A DNA stretch of 64,000 bases from Sharpea porci (GCF_009695655.1 NZ_VUNM01000006.1:1-64000), one strand, 5' to 3'. Numbered from the stretch's first letter, positions 51,103 to 59,853 are shown. The notes: generated from the letters alone by a model not told the origin. Numbers and translations are program-made.

Positions 51103-52640
51103 AAGAAAAATTCATGAAATCCGCAAGTATATTCTCTAAAGCTATTATTCAGCCGGTAATGTTTATGGCTGTAACAGGTATCGTTCTTTCTATTTGTGCA
51201 ATCTTAAAACTTGAATTTATGCCACAATTTACAAAAGATATTGGTAATTTTATCTTCAATATCTTATCGGGAGGGATGATTGGTCAGCTAAGTGTGATCT
51301 TTGCGGTTGGTATTGCTGCGGCACTTGCAAAGCCTAAGTATAAGACTGATGCAGCCATACTAGGTATTGTGACATTTATGATCTTCTTGTTCGCAAATAA
51401 TTCTTGGCTGACACTCACACATCGTCTTGCGAAAGCAGGTGAGTTTGGTCTCTATGGTACAGGACAGGGAACAATCCTCGGCTTACAGGTTGTTGATATG
51501 GGTGTCTTCTTAGGTATTATGATTGGCTGTCTTGTTGGTGTGATGGTGAATAAGTTTGGTGATATTAAGCTTCACAAGTACTTAGCACCTTATGAAGGAA
51601 CAAAGTCAGTTTATATTATCTTAATCTTTGTGACAATTATTCTTGCCATTGCTGCTACTTATATCTGGCCTGTTGTGAATAAGCTTGTTGAAGCGATTGT
51701 TAAGACGACAACGACAACGGGATCAATTGGTTTCTTCTTCTATGGCTTCCTCAATCGCCTACTATTACCTTTAGGCTTACATCATTTCTTATGGATGCCA
51801 CTCTTCTATACACCATTAGGTGGTACAGCCCATATAGCAGGCCATGTCTATAATGGTGCCTATAATATCTGGTTAGCTGAGTTAGGCCATGCAGGTTCGA
51901 TTACAAGCATGCATCCTTCTATTGGCTATCTTGCAAACTTTGGCTCTATTTCTTTACCAATTGGTATCGCCTTTGCGATGTGGAAAACAGCTAAACCACA
52001 AAATCGTAAAAAAGTGGCTGGCATATTAATTCCAACTGTTGTAACAGCATTTATGGCTGGTGTAACAGAACCATTAGAATTCCTCTTCCTATTCCTATCT
52101 CCTATTCTTTGGTTAGCACATGCTGTTGTTTATGGTTTAAGCTTGTTGATAACGAATTTATTTGGTATTTCTATACAGTTTGATACAGGTATTAATATGA
52201 TTATTAATAGCTTTGCCTTCCCAGCTGCTCTTGGTAAACAATACTTTATTCCAATTGTCTTTGTGATTACTGCTGTTATGGAATATTTTGTCTTCCGTTA
52301 TTTAATTGTAAAATTAAATATTCCAACACTGGGTAGAGAAAATATGGATGATGATCAAGTCATTGAAGAAAAGACTTCATCATCTACAAATGTAGATCGA
52401 GCACAAGTGATTAATATTGTTGAAGGATTAGGTGGTAAAGAGAATATCAGTAATATTATGAATTGTTATACGAGACTGAGGGTAGATGTCAAAGATGAGA
52501 ATAAAGTGAATATGGATATCTTAAAGAAGAAAGTGAAGTCATCAGGTATTGTTGATAAAGGAAAACATATTCAAATTGTCATTGGTTTAGGTGTAACAGA
52601 GGTAAGAGAAGCTGTTGAAGATTATTTGAAAGGTGAATAA
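51099..52640 (+). CDS. PTS EIICB permease, glucose/alpha-glucoside type
   Basis: This 513-residue protein has an EIIC domain (FGLYGTGQGTILGLQVVDMG, GLHHFLWMPLFYTP, GVTEPLEFLFLF) and an EIIB domain with Cys456 in MNCYTRLRVDVKD. The frame is open upstream, but the ATG at 51099 follows GGAGAAAAAGT and overlaps the chbG stop. No EIIA is fused. Imported sugar is probably an N-acetylated or alpha-linked disaccharide, given chbG and GH4 on either side. Confidence 0.9.
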   Translation: MKEKFMKSASIFSKAIIQPVMFMAVTGIVLSICAILKLEFMPQFTKDIGNFIFNILSGGMIGQLSVIFAVGIAAALAKPKYKTDAAILGIVTFMIFLFANNSWLTLTHRLAKAGEFGLYGTGQGTILGLQVVDMGVFLGIMIGCLVGVMVNKFGDIKLHKYLAPYEGTKSVYIILIFVTIILAIAATYIWPVVNKLVEAIVKTTTTTGSIGFFFYGFLNRLLLPLGLHHFLWMPLFYTPLGGTAHIAGHVYNGAYNIWLAELGHAGSITSMHPSIGYLANFGSISLPIGIAFAMWKTAKPQNRKKVAGILIPTVVTAFMAGVTEPLEFLFLFLSPILWLAHAVVYGLSLLITNLFGISIQFDTGINMIINSFAFPAALGKQYFIPIVFVITAVMEYFVFRYLIVKLNIPTLGRENMDDDQVIEEKTSSSTNVDRAQVINIVEGLGGKENISNIMNCYTRLRVDVKDENKVNMDILKKKVKSSGIVDKGKHIQIVIGLGVTEVREAVEDYLKGE

Positions 52641-52641
52641 T

Positions 52642-53967
52642 ATGGGTAATAAATTTGTAATGGTAGGTGGTGGTTCCACACAATCACCAGGTATTTTAGA
52701 AGTTTTAAGACAACGTGCAAAAGAACTGAATTTAACAGATTTAGTACTATATGACAATGATGAAGAACGTGTATCGCTTTTAGGCCAGTATACAAAGATG
52801 TACTATGGAGAAACAGGTTCACCCGTTCATGTTTCTTATACCACAGATATTGAAGAAGCTTTAAAAGATGCCAACTTCCTCTTCATGCAGATACGTCCAG
52901 GTCTTAATAAGCAACGTGCAATCGATGAAAAGATTTGTTTAAGAAATGGTGTTGTAGGTCAAGAGACATGTGGATTAGGGGGATTCTCTTTTGCGATGCG
53001 TGTTATTCCAGCTGTATTGGAAATTGTCGCTAAAGCACAGGAAATTTGTCCTGATGCTTGGATCCTCAATTATACCAATCCTGAAGCTATCTTATCGGAA
53101 GCTATTTATCATGAATTTCCTGATGCGAAAGTGCTTTGTATTTGTGATATGCCAGTCTCTATTGAAGGGGCAATCGCAAAGTATTTCAACAAAGATATAC
53201 ATGATTTAACTTTTAAATATTTTGGCTTGAATCATTTTGGATGGTGGAGTGCTGTATATGATGAAAATGGACAGGACTTATTACCACAATTACGTGAAGA
53301 TGTACTAACAGGTAAGATTGATACGTTGCTCATTTCTAATGAAGAAACAACGGAGGATCAATACTGGATTGATACCTATAAACGTATGATTCAACTCTTT
53401 AAACGCTTCCCAGAATATTTCCCTAATTGCTATTTACAGTATTATTTGACGCCAGACGACATGGTCAAAGAAGATGATATAACATTTACTCGTGGTGACT
53501 ATGTTATGCAAGGTAGAGAGAAACGTATTTATGAAGAATGCCGTAGAGTGATTGCTCAAAAGAGTGCCAAAGACTCATCATTACATGCTGGCGTTCATGG
53601 TAATTATATTGTTGATATCGCTTATGCCATCATTCATAACACACATGAGCGTTTCACGGTCAACATGATGAACCATGGCGCTATCTCTAACTTTGACGTG
53701 AATGCCGTTGTAGAAATACCAGCCTATATAGGCAGTCATGGTGCTGAGACTATTAATGTCGGTGAAATCCCAACGTTCCAAAAAGGCTTAATGGAAATGC
53801 AAAAAGCTTATGAAAAAAAGACTGTTGAAGCAGCCCTCACAGGTAGTTATCAAGCAGCTATAGAAGCTGTCATGTTGAATAAAACAATACCTAATTATAA
53901 TATTGGTAAGAAAGTTCTTGATGAACTTTATGAAGCGAATAAGCAATACTGGCCTGAATTGAAATAG
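52642..53967 (+). CDS. Family 4 (GH4) 6-phospho-alpha-glucosidase
   Basis: This 441-residue enzyme has VMVGGGSTQSPGIL (NAD site), GQETCGLGGFSFAMR, NYTNPEAIL, C168-DMP and GLNHFGWW. The CDMP tetrapeptide is the signature linked to 6-phospho-alpha-glucosidases of the GlvA/MalH type. The ATG at 52642 is chosen over an earlier in-frame codon because AAAGGTGA is correctly spaced. It closes the chbG-PTS-GH4 trio. Confidence 0.92.
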   Translation: MGNKFVMVGGGSTQSPGILEVLRQRAKELNLTDLVLYDNDEERVSLLGQYTKMYYGETGSPVHVSYTTDIEEALKDANFLFMQIRPGLNKQRAIDEKICLRNGVVGQETCGLGGFSFAMRVIPAVLEIVAKAQEICPDAWILNYTNPEAILSEAIYHEFPDAKVLCICDMPVSIEGAIAKYFNKDIHDLTFKYFGLNHFGWWSAVYDENGQDLLPQLREDVLTGKIDTLLISNEETTEDQYWIDTYKRMIQLFKRFPEYFPNCYLQYYLTPDDMVKEDDITFTRGDYVMQGREKRIYEECRRVIAQKSAKDSSLHAGVHGNYIVDIAYAIIHNTHERFTVNMMNHGAISNFDVNAVVEIPAYIGSHGAETINVGEIPTFQKGLMEMQKAYEKKTVEAALTGSYQAAIEAVMLNKTIPNYNIGKKVLDELYEANKQYWPELK

Positions 53968-53976
53968 GTAAAGCTT

Positions 53977-55226
53977 ATGAAATAACCATTATAGTATTGA
54001 CTGTAATTTCATTAATACATATGAATCCCATTGTAAAAGCAGAAGAAATCATTCCAATTAAAGACGGTTACTATCTTGATTTTCACGACGAATTCGAAGG
54101 TGATACATTAGATAGAACAAAGTGGACAGATTATTATTTGCCTCATTGGACTTCGAATCCACAAAATGCTAAAGGTAATATAAGATTGGAAGATGGGAAG
54201 TTAGTGGAATATATTGACAAAGATCAAAAACCTTGGGCACCAGAACTTGATGGAACTGTCCGCTCAAGTGCGATAATGAGCTTTAATAAGAACTGGATTC
54301 ATAATTTTAGTGGTAGTAGCACTCTTAAAAGCAATCAGAAGGAATGGACAGGCTACGTAACTACATATGGTTATTTTGAGATAAGAGCAAAATTTTCGAA
54401 TGTTAGTGGTGGTGGACATCAAGCATGGTGGATGGTCGGAATGCAAAATGACACCAATAACTGGTTTGATTCTAAACAAACTGGAGAAATTGATATAATT
54501 GAAACATTCTTCAGTAAGCCTAATACATGGCGACTAGCTACATTCGGGTGGAATGATCCATTCTTTCAAACAACAAATTGGTTTATACAAGAAGAGCAAG
54601 CACCTGCAAGTGATCTGACTGAGCAATATCACACATACGGACTGGATTGGTCACCAGGATCATTAAAGTTCTATTTTGATGGTGAACTTTATAAGGAATT
54701 AAATCAAGCACCCGACTATCCAATGGGAACTATATTGAATATTTATACTGATGCTGGCTCAGGAAAGGCTAACAATGTCTATCCAAAAGAGTGGTCAATT
54801 GATTACTTTAGAGTATATAAGCGTAAAGATGGTTATAGTTTACCAACACGATCCTTGGTAAATCGAGAAACAAGCGAAGCGCTTTATATTGAAGAAAATT
54901 CTGATAAAGTATTATTAACAACTGATGAAAAGAAGAGACAAAAATGGAAACTTATTCCTAAAGGTGAGTATTTCATCGTTCAAAATGTGTCTACTGGTGA
55001 ATATTTACATATAGAGAATCAAAAGGATTATTTAGAACATGGGAATATTCCTGAAACATATTGGAGTGCACAATGGAAAATAGAGAAATTTGATGCATAT
55101 GTAAGATTTGTTAATAGATGGAAACCAAATAAAGTCATACATATAGAAAATAACCTTGGCTATGTAGAAGTAGAGGAATTGCATCAGGGCGCATGGAGAG
55201 GACAGTGGTTAATTGAAAATGTCTAG
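53977..55226 (+). CDS. Secreted GH16 beta-glucanase with ricin-like C-domain; start frameshifted
   Basis: The GH16 domain (about residues 20-280 of the frame opening at TTG 53997) has the catalytic E164-IDII-E169 motif (GEIDIIE) and surrounding Trp-rich strands; it should cut beta-1,3/1,4-glucans outside the cell. About 125 C-terminal residues form three QW-type repeats of a ricin-like or CBM13-like trefoil. The signal peptide core (TIIVLTVISLIHMNPIVKAE) has no ATG in frame. The ATG at 53977, behind AGGTAAAG, reads ATG-AAA-TAA; one more A would join it perfectly to the gene. This is a 1-base deletion, a sequencing error or slippage; otherwise TTG is used. Confidence 0.8.
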
Positions 55227-55359
55227 AGAAGACGTATAGAACATATTAATTAACACAATGGACAAATGTAAATCTAAAACATTTGATTATAACTTTCAGT
55301 TTATTGATCTTTGGTATTGAAATTTCGCTTGTAGGACTTACTTCCTGACATCATATCCT

Positions 55360-55384
55360 GAACTGGAATTTAAAATTCCAGTTC
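55360..55384. repeat. Perfect inverted repeat
   Basis: GAACTGGAATTT and AAATTCCAGTTC form a 12-bp stem with one central base. It has no T run, so its role is unclear. Confidence 0.5.
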
Positions 55385-55396
55385 AAGAAACTCTTC

Positions 55397-55432
55397 AAAG
55401 GCATAATCTTCTAACAGGAGATTATGCCTTTT
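55397..55432 (+). terminator. Terminator after the GH16 gene
   Basis: AAAGGCATAATCT pairs with AGATTATGCCTTT, followed by T. A T-rich end exists on the minus strand too. Confidence 0.65.
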
Positions 55433-55467
55433 GCGTACTATGCTATTTTTAAATATTTTTCATAATC

Positions 55468-55509
55468 TTGATATCCATCAATTATTTATAACATCTTCCT
55501 CGCTATACT
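55468..55509 (+). promoter_or_regulatory. FNR-type box and promoter of the ATPase operon
   Basis: TTGAT-ATCC-ATCAA (55468-55481) is a perfect FNR consensus palindrome. TATACT lies at 55504-55509, which puts the box centre about 41 bases upstream of the likely start site, the class II activator position. Confidence 0.7.
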
Positions 55510-55534
55510 AAAGCCATCAAAGGAGGTTGATATC

Positions 55535-57676
55535 ATGCAAAAATGGTTATTAAAAAATCGTCAGAACATTACATTTATTACAGGGTTATTAGTGTTGCTT
55601 GCTTTAATGATACAATGGTTCTTTAAAAATAAACAGCTTGCTGATTTATTATTGTTGTTGGCATCACTTATTGGTGGTTTTCCAATTCTCATGCAGGCTA
55701 TATCAGTATTAAAAGTGAAGGTTATCAGTATTGATTTACTTGTCACCATAGCGATACTAGGAGCTTTTGTCATTCAAGAATTTGAAGAATCTGCAATTGT
55801 TGCTTTTCTTTTCCTCTTTGGAGCTTATCTAGAACAAAAGACATTAACAAAGACACGTTCGGCTATTCAGAATCTTGTTGCCCTTACGCCAAGTGTCGCT
55901 TTGCGTCAAAATGAAGAAGGTAACTTTGAAGAAGTAGACATCGATGAAGTGAGAAAAGCTGATCGTCTTCTTGTGAAAACAGGGGACAAGATTCCCGTAG
56001 ATGGAAAGGTCATCTATGGCCATGGCAGTGTCAATGAAGCAAGTATTACCGGTGAACCTTTAGCCATCAGTAAGGCTATCAATGATGATGTTTTTGCAGG
56101 AACTATACTTGAAGATGGAACAATTCAGATAGAAGCAGAAAAAGTAGGTGAGGATAGTACTTTTGGTAAAATCATTGCTTTAGTAGAAGAAGCACAAGAT
56201 TCCAAGTCATCAATGGAACGATTTATTGATCGTTTTGCGAAATATTATACACCTGCAATTCTTGTATTATCCCTTCTTGTCTTTATCTTTACTCAAAGTA
56301 TCTCTTTAGCGATTACCATCTTAGTCCTAGGTTGTCCTGGGGCGCTTGTGATTGGCGTGCCCGTCTCCCATGTTTCAGGAATAGGGAATGGAGCGCATCA
56401 TGGTATCTTGTTTAAAGGTAGTGATGTGATTTCTAAATTCAGCCATGTTGACAGTATTCTTTTTGATAAAACGGGAACTTTGACTTATGGCAATCCAGAA
56501 GTCATTACCACACATTATTATCAACAAGATCATCATCTTATAAATCGTTATCTTATCAGTATTGAGAAAGAATCCAGTCATCCCCTTGCGAAAGCCATTG
56601 TCAAATATTATCAAGACGTTTTAACGCTACCCGTATCATCCACTCAAGTTATTTCTGGAAGTGGTATTCAAGCAAGTGTTGATGCTCATGATATTCTTAT
56701 TGGTAATCGTTATTTACTTTATCAATCTCATGTAAATATAACAGATGTTGTTGAACAAGATCTTAAAACAATGGAAGAAGATGGTCAGTCAATTGTCATA
56801 ATGGCTATAGATGGGCAGGTTGCTCTTGTATTAGGCATTCGTGATCAGCTACGTACAGGCGTTAAAGAAGACTTACAGGCACTAAAGAAGTTGGGTGTTA
56901 AAAATCTTATTCTTCTTTCTGGTGATAACCAGACAACAGTAGATCTTATCAACAAGGATTTAGGATTGAGTAAAGCCTATGGTAATCTCATGCCAGAAGA
57001 CAAAGCATATTTTGTAAGAAAATATCAAGATAGAGGAGAGATTGTAGCCTTTGTTGGAGATGGCATCAACGATAGTCCATCACTCGCTTCTGCTGATATT
57101 GGTATTGCCATGGGCAATGGTACAGATGTCGCTATTGAAACATCAAATGTTGTTATTATGCATTCTGATTTCCATAAAATCCCTTATGCCCTCTCTCTAG
57201 CTAGAAGAACAACCCTTAATATGATTGAAAATATTGTTATAGCTTTAATGGTTGTTGTGGTTCTTCTCACAAGTATCTTTGCGAGTGATTTTATGAATAT
57301 GGCGATAGGTATGTTTGTGCATGAAGCAAGTATCTTGGTCGTTATTCTTAATGCAATGCGTTTATTAAAACATCACAAACTTGATAGAAATCAATTATTA
57401 ATTAAAAGATCTTCAAGTAAACTAAAGTCAGAAAGGAAGTCGATGAATATGAAAAAAGCAGTCTTACAGTTAGAAACACTTGCATGCCCAACATGCATGC
57501 AGAAAATCACAGGAGCACTTAAAAGTGTTCCTGGTGTTGATCAGGATAGTGTCAGAGTCCTCTTCAATGCCAGCAAAGCGAAACTTACATTTGATGAAAC
57601 TGTTACTGATATTAAGGATATCAGACAGGCAGTTGTTCATATTGGTTATGATGTACTTAAAGCATCAATACAATAA
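55535..57676 (+). CDS. P1B-type metal ATPase with CPG motif and C-terminal HMA domain
   Basis: This 713-residue pump has TGEP, D311-KTGTLT, SSHPLA and GDGINDSP, but the ion-channel motif is C267-P-G269 (LGCPGALVIG) where most heavy-metal pumps have CPC, CPH or SPC. A heavy-metal-associated domain with C651-PT-C654 is fused at the C-terminus rather than the N-terminus. AGGAAG precedes in-frame ATGs at 57443 and 57449, so the HMA domain may also be made separately. The metal is not predictable; iron, zinc or copper are all possible. The operon continues with a Ric-like protein and an FLP/FNR regulator. Confidence 0.85.
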   Translation: MQKWLLKNRQNITFITGLLVLLALMIQWFFKNKQLADLLLLLASLIGGFPILMQAISVLKVKVISIDLLVTIAILGAFVIQEFEESAIVAFLFLFGAYLEQKTLTKTRSAIQNLVALTPSVALRQNEEGNFEEVDIDEVRKADRLLVKTGDKIPVDGKVIYGHGSVNEASITGEPLAISKAINDDVFAGTILEDGTIQIEAEKVGEDSTFGKIIALVEEAQDSKSSMERFIDRFAKYYTPAILVLSLLVFIFTQSISLAITILVLGCPGALVIGVPVSHVSGIGNGAHHGILFKGSDVISKFSHVDSILFDKTGTLTYGNPEVITTHYYQQDHHLINRYLISIEKESSHPLAKAIVKYYQDVLTLPVSSTQVISGSGIQASVDAHDILIGNRYLLYQSHVNITDVVEQDLKTMEEDGQSIVIMAIDGQVALVLGIRDQLRTGVKEDLQALKKLGVKNLILLSGDNQTTVDLINKDLGLSKAYGNLMPEDKAYFVRKYQDRGEIVAFVGDGINDSPSLASADIGIAMGNGTDVAIETSNVVIMHSDFHKIPYALSLARRTTLNMIENIVIALMVVVVLLTSIFASDFMNMAIGMFVHEASILVVILNAMRLLKHHKLDRNQLLIKRSSSKLKSERKSMNMKKAVLQLETLACPTCMQKITGALKSVPGVDQDSVRVLFNASKAKLTFDETVTDIKDIRQAVVHIGYDVLKASIQ

Positions 57677-57690
57677 AAGGAGGCCTATTT

Positions 57691-57969
57691 ATGATACAAT
57701 CATTCTATAACACAAATAATGCAATACTAGATCTCTATACAAAAGCTATCACGAAAGCACATGGACAACATCATCCAGAAGTTTTTAAAGTACGTGCTAT
57801 TTATAAAGAGATTCAGAATAAGATTAATCATAATCAATATGATCTTACAAATGAATTCTCACAATTACGTATAATTACAAATGACTATTTCATCCCGAAT
57901 GATGTATGTGGTACTTTTAAAGCAACCTATGAAATGTTGAAAGCTTTTGATGAAATCTCAACACAATAA
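57691..57969 (+). CDS. Truncated Ric/ScdA (YtfE)-like protein
   Basis: This 92-residue protein carries HGQHHPEVFKVRAIYKEI and LRIITNDYFIPNDVCGTFKA then TYEMLKAFDE, which match the C-terminal hemerythrin-like domain of the di-iron protein Ric/YtfE. It stops just where that family continues with its last His/Glu iron ligands (H-x-H-x-E-N). The other frames after the stop do not encode them, so this is a short form, not a simple frameshift. AAAGGAGG precedes the ATG. It may bind iron or NO differently from Ric. Confidence 0.6.
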   Translation: MIQSFYNTNNAILDLYTKAITKAHGQHHPEVFKVRAIYKEIQNKINHNQYDLTNEFSQLRIITNDYFIPNDVCGTFKATYEMLKAFDEISTQ

Positions 57970-57986
57970 GAAAGAGAGGCTATCTT

Positions 57987-58634
57987 ATGGCAGAACATTT
58001 ATGCATTGCCCAAGTTCCCTTATTCAATCATCTTCCCATAGAAGCACAACAAGAAATCATGAATCTTACACATCACCATATCTATAAGAAAAACGAATTA
58101 GTCTTTCAACCAGGTGATGAAAATCTTTATATAATAGCGAGTGGTAGTATCAAAGTCTATCAATTATCTATTAGTGGCAAAGAACATCTCTTACGTGTGC
58201 TCAAAGAGGGTGATTATGAAGGCGAAAAACAGCTCTTCAATATACCAAACGATACCCTCTTTGGACAAGCTCTAGAAGAAACGGAAATATGTACGCTAAC
58301 TCAACAAGCATTTCACCAGGCTCTTTTAGAAAATCCATCCATTGCCATCAAACTCTTAGAACTATCAGCAAAGAGAACAGCTCAGTTAGAAAAACAAGCA
58401 CAGTTTCTCTCAATGGAACGTGTCGAAGAACGACTTGCCCATTACTTGTTGCAGATTTCAGCTAATCAGTCATCCATAACTCTTTTCATGAAAATGAAAG
58501 ATCTTGCTCTTTATCTAGGCACAACACCAGAAACACTCTCTCGTAAGCTTAAATATTTGGAAGATCACAACTACATCAAACGCACAGGAAAACATATCAC
58601 TATTCTTGATCCTGATGCATTAGAAAGTATATGA
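57987..58634 (+). CDS. Crp/Fnr-family regulator, FLP-like
   Basis: This 215-residue protein has a cyclic-nucleotide-like beta barrel (about 20-120) and a Crp HTH whose recognition helix TPETLSRKLKYLE keeps the E-x-x-S-R pattern that reads TTGAT. It lacks the four-Cys Fe-S cluster of FNR but has Cys6 and Cys102, the positions that form the redox disulfide in FLP of Lactobacillus casei. It probably activates its own operon through the box at 55468. Confidence 0.85.
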   Translation: MAEHLCIAQVPLFNHLPIEAQQEIMNLTHHHIYKKNELVFQPGDENLYIIASGSIKVYQLSISGKEHLLRVLKEGDYEGEKQLFNIPNDTLFGQALEETEICTLTQQAFHQALLENPSIAIKLLELSAKRTAQLEKQAQFLSMERVEERLAHYLLQISANQSSITLFMKMKDLALYLGTTPETLSRKLKYLEDHNYIKRTGKHITILDPDALESI

Positions 58635-58635
58635 G

Positions 58636-58675
58636 AAATATCCCTTCATTAATCTGGAGGGATATTTGTTTTTTA
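58636..58675 (+). terminator. Terminator after the flp-like gene
   Basis: AAATATCCCT and AGGGATATTT flank a 12-base loop, followed by GTTTTTT. Confidence 0.7.
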
Positions 58676-58974
58676 GAGTGTATTTAAGGTGAGTCATGTA
58701 AATGAATAAACTCTCAGGTAGGGTGTTAATGCATAAAATTAACGATTTTGTTGAAAATTGCACTTTTAAAACTAACGAAAATTGTAAATGTAATTAAAAT
58801 AAAATTAACGATAGATGAAATAAAGCAAAAAATGGATGGAATTAAAGCAATCATTAATGGCGACGGAGTCTAAAGGACTTACATATAGACTTTACTTTAT
58901 AATTTTATTTGTTCATTCGTTCTTGAGAGAGCAGATACAATCATACAAAGGAACCTAAATAAGTTTCTTTTTTA
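58676..58974. other. AT-rich gap with AATTAACGA-like repeats
   Basis: AAAATTAACGAT, AAAACTAACGAAA and AAAATTAACGATA recur within about 90 bases (58734-58815). No ORF or RNA was recognised. Confidence 0.4.
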
Positions 58975-59037
58975 GTTGTAGTTGTTGACACTACAACTAA
59001 TACATGATATGTTGTAGTCTTTGCAGCTACAACATAG
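58975..59037 (+). promoter_or_regulatory. Rrf2-type double operator and promoter
   Basis: Two perfect inverted repeats, AGTTGTAGT/ACTACAACT (58975-58999) and TATGTTGTAG/CTACAACATA (59009-59037), flank and overlap a promoter TTGACA-17-TATGTT (58986-59014). They share the GTTGTAG half-site. Confidence 0.7.
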
Positions 59038-59049
59038 TGAGGATAAAAT

Positions 59050-59391
59050 ATGACAATGTATGAAAAATTAAATGGAAAACAGTTAGAAGTGAAGTATGAG
59101 ACAGGTGCACATTACCGCATGACATACCTTTCTGAAAATGAATTGAAATGGGAGGCTCTTTCTGAAGTTGCTGAAGGTGAAGCTACAACAGGTACTGAAC
59201 CATATTGGGCTTATGAAGTCGCTGAAGGTATTTATCATATTGACTGGATTGAACAGGACGGTATGACAGCTGCTCAAACAGTAGATTTCAACAAGCTTCA
59301 GGCAACAGCTTTCTTAACTTGGGGTGATGAATCTGAACGTGGAGGTAGAGGAAAGATCCTTATGCATGGTACAATAACTGTAATTGGATAA
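59050..59391 (+). CDS. MoaF-like (calycin-fold) small protein, paralog
   Basis: This 113-residue protein is clearly related to the one at 3225: GKQLEVKYETGAHYRMTYLS, YHIDWIEQDGMTAAQTVDF and FLTWGDESERGGRGK match segment by segment. It is the first gene of an operon with an Rrf2 regulator, 12 bases upstream of it. The function is unknown; a small-molecule-binding or detoxifying role is inferred from its regulator. Confidence 0.65.
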   Translation: MTMYEKLNGKQLEVKYETGAHYRMTYLSENELKWEALSEVAEGEATTGTEPYWAYEVAEGIYHIDWIEQDGMTAAQTVDFNKLQATAFLTWGDESERGGRGKILMHGTITVIG

Positions 59392-59403
59392 GGAGGACGA
59401 ACC

Positions 59404-59853
59404 ATGCAGTTTTCTGGAAAGCTCGCTACAGCTGTGCATATCTTGCTTTATATTGAAAAATATCAGGATGAAGAAAAAATCACATCCGAAGTATTAGCGG
59501 ATACAACCGGTGTGAATGCAGTGAATATTCGTAAGATTTTAGCTAACTTAAAGAGTTCTGGGTTAGTTGTTGTGAAAGCGGGTGTTGGTGGTACATATTT
59601 GAATAAGAAGCCTGAAGAGATTTCGGTGAGGATGATCTTTGAATCCGTTGAAGGCCATGATCAAAAGCTCTTTAGGATGCATGAGCATCCTAATGTGAAC
59701 TGTCCGGTTGGAAGAACTATTCAGGATGTGCTAGAAGTGAGATTACAAGCACTACAAGATGAACTGCTGCAGAAAATGGAATATATGTATTTAAGTGATA
59801 TGTATGATGATATGGAAAATATACTAAATAATGAAGAGTCTAGTGAAAACTAG
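59404..59853 (+). CDS. Rrf2-family transcriptional regulator
   Basis: This 149-residue winged-helix protein opens MQFSGKLATAVHILLYIEKY, with the helix GVNAVNIRKILANLKSSGLV and wing AGVGGTYLNK. Only one Cys (NCPVG) is in the usual sensor region, so it does not bind an Fe-S cluster of the IscR/NsrR type and is closer to YwnA-like or thiol-sensing members. AGGAGG is well placed. It probably controls the operator at 58975-59037. Its stop shares CTAG with the convergent TetR gene. Confidence 0.88.
   Translation: MQFSGKLATAVHILLYIEKYQDEEKITSEVLADTTGVNAVNIRKILANLKSSGLVVVKAGVGGTYLNKKPEEISVRMIFESVEGHDQKLFRMHEHPNVNCPVGRTIQDVLEVRLQALQDELLQKMEYMYLSDMYDDMENILNNEESSEN

Larger units (their letters stand above)
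55227..55534. other. 308-base gap with two hairpins and an FNR-box promoter
   Basis: It holds a palindrome (55360-55384), a terminator (55397-55432) and the promoter region of the P-type ATPase operon. No ORF was supported. Confidence 0.6.

Noticed and set aside
57960-57990. Frameshift hiding the missing iron ligands of the Ric-like protein
   Set aside because: The other two frames after the stop do not encode an H-x-H-x-E-N motif, so a single indel does not restore the family's end.
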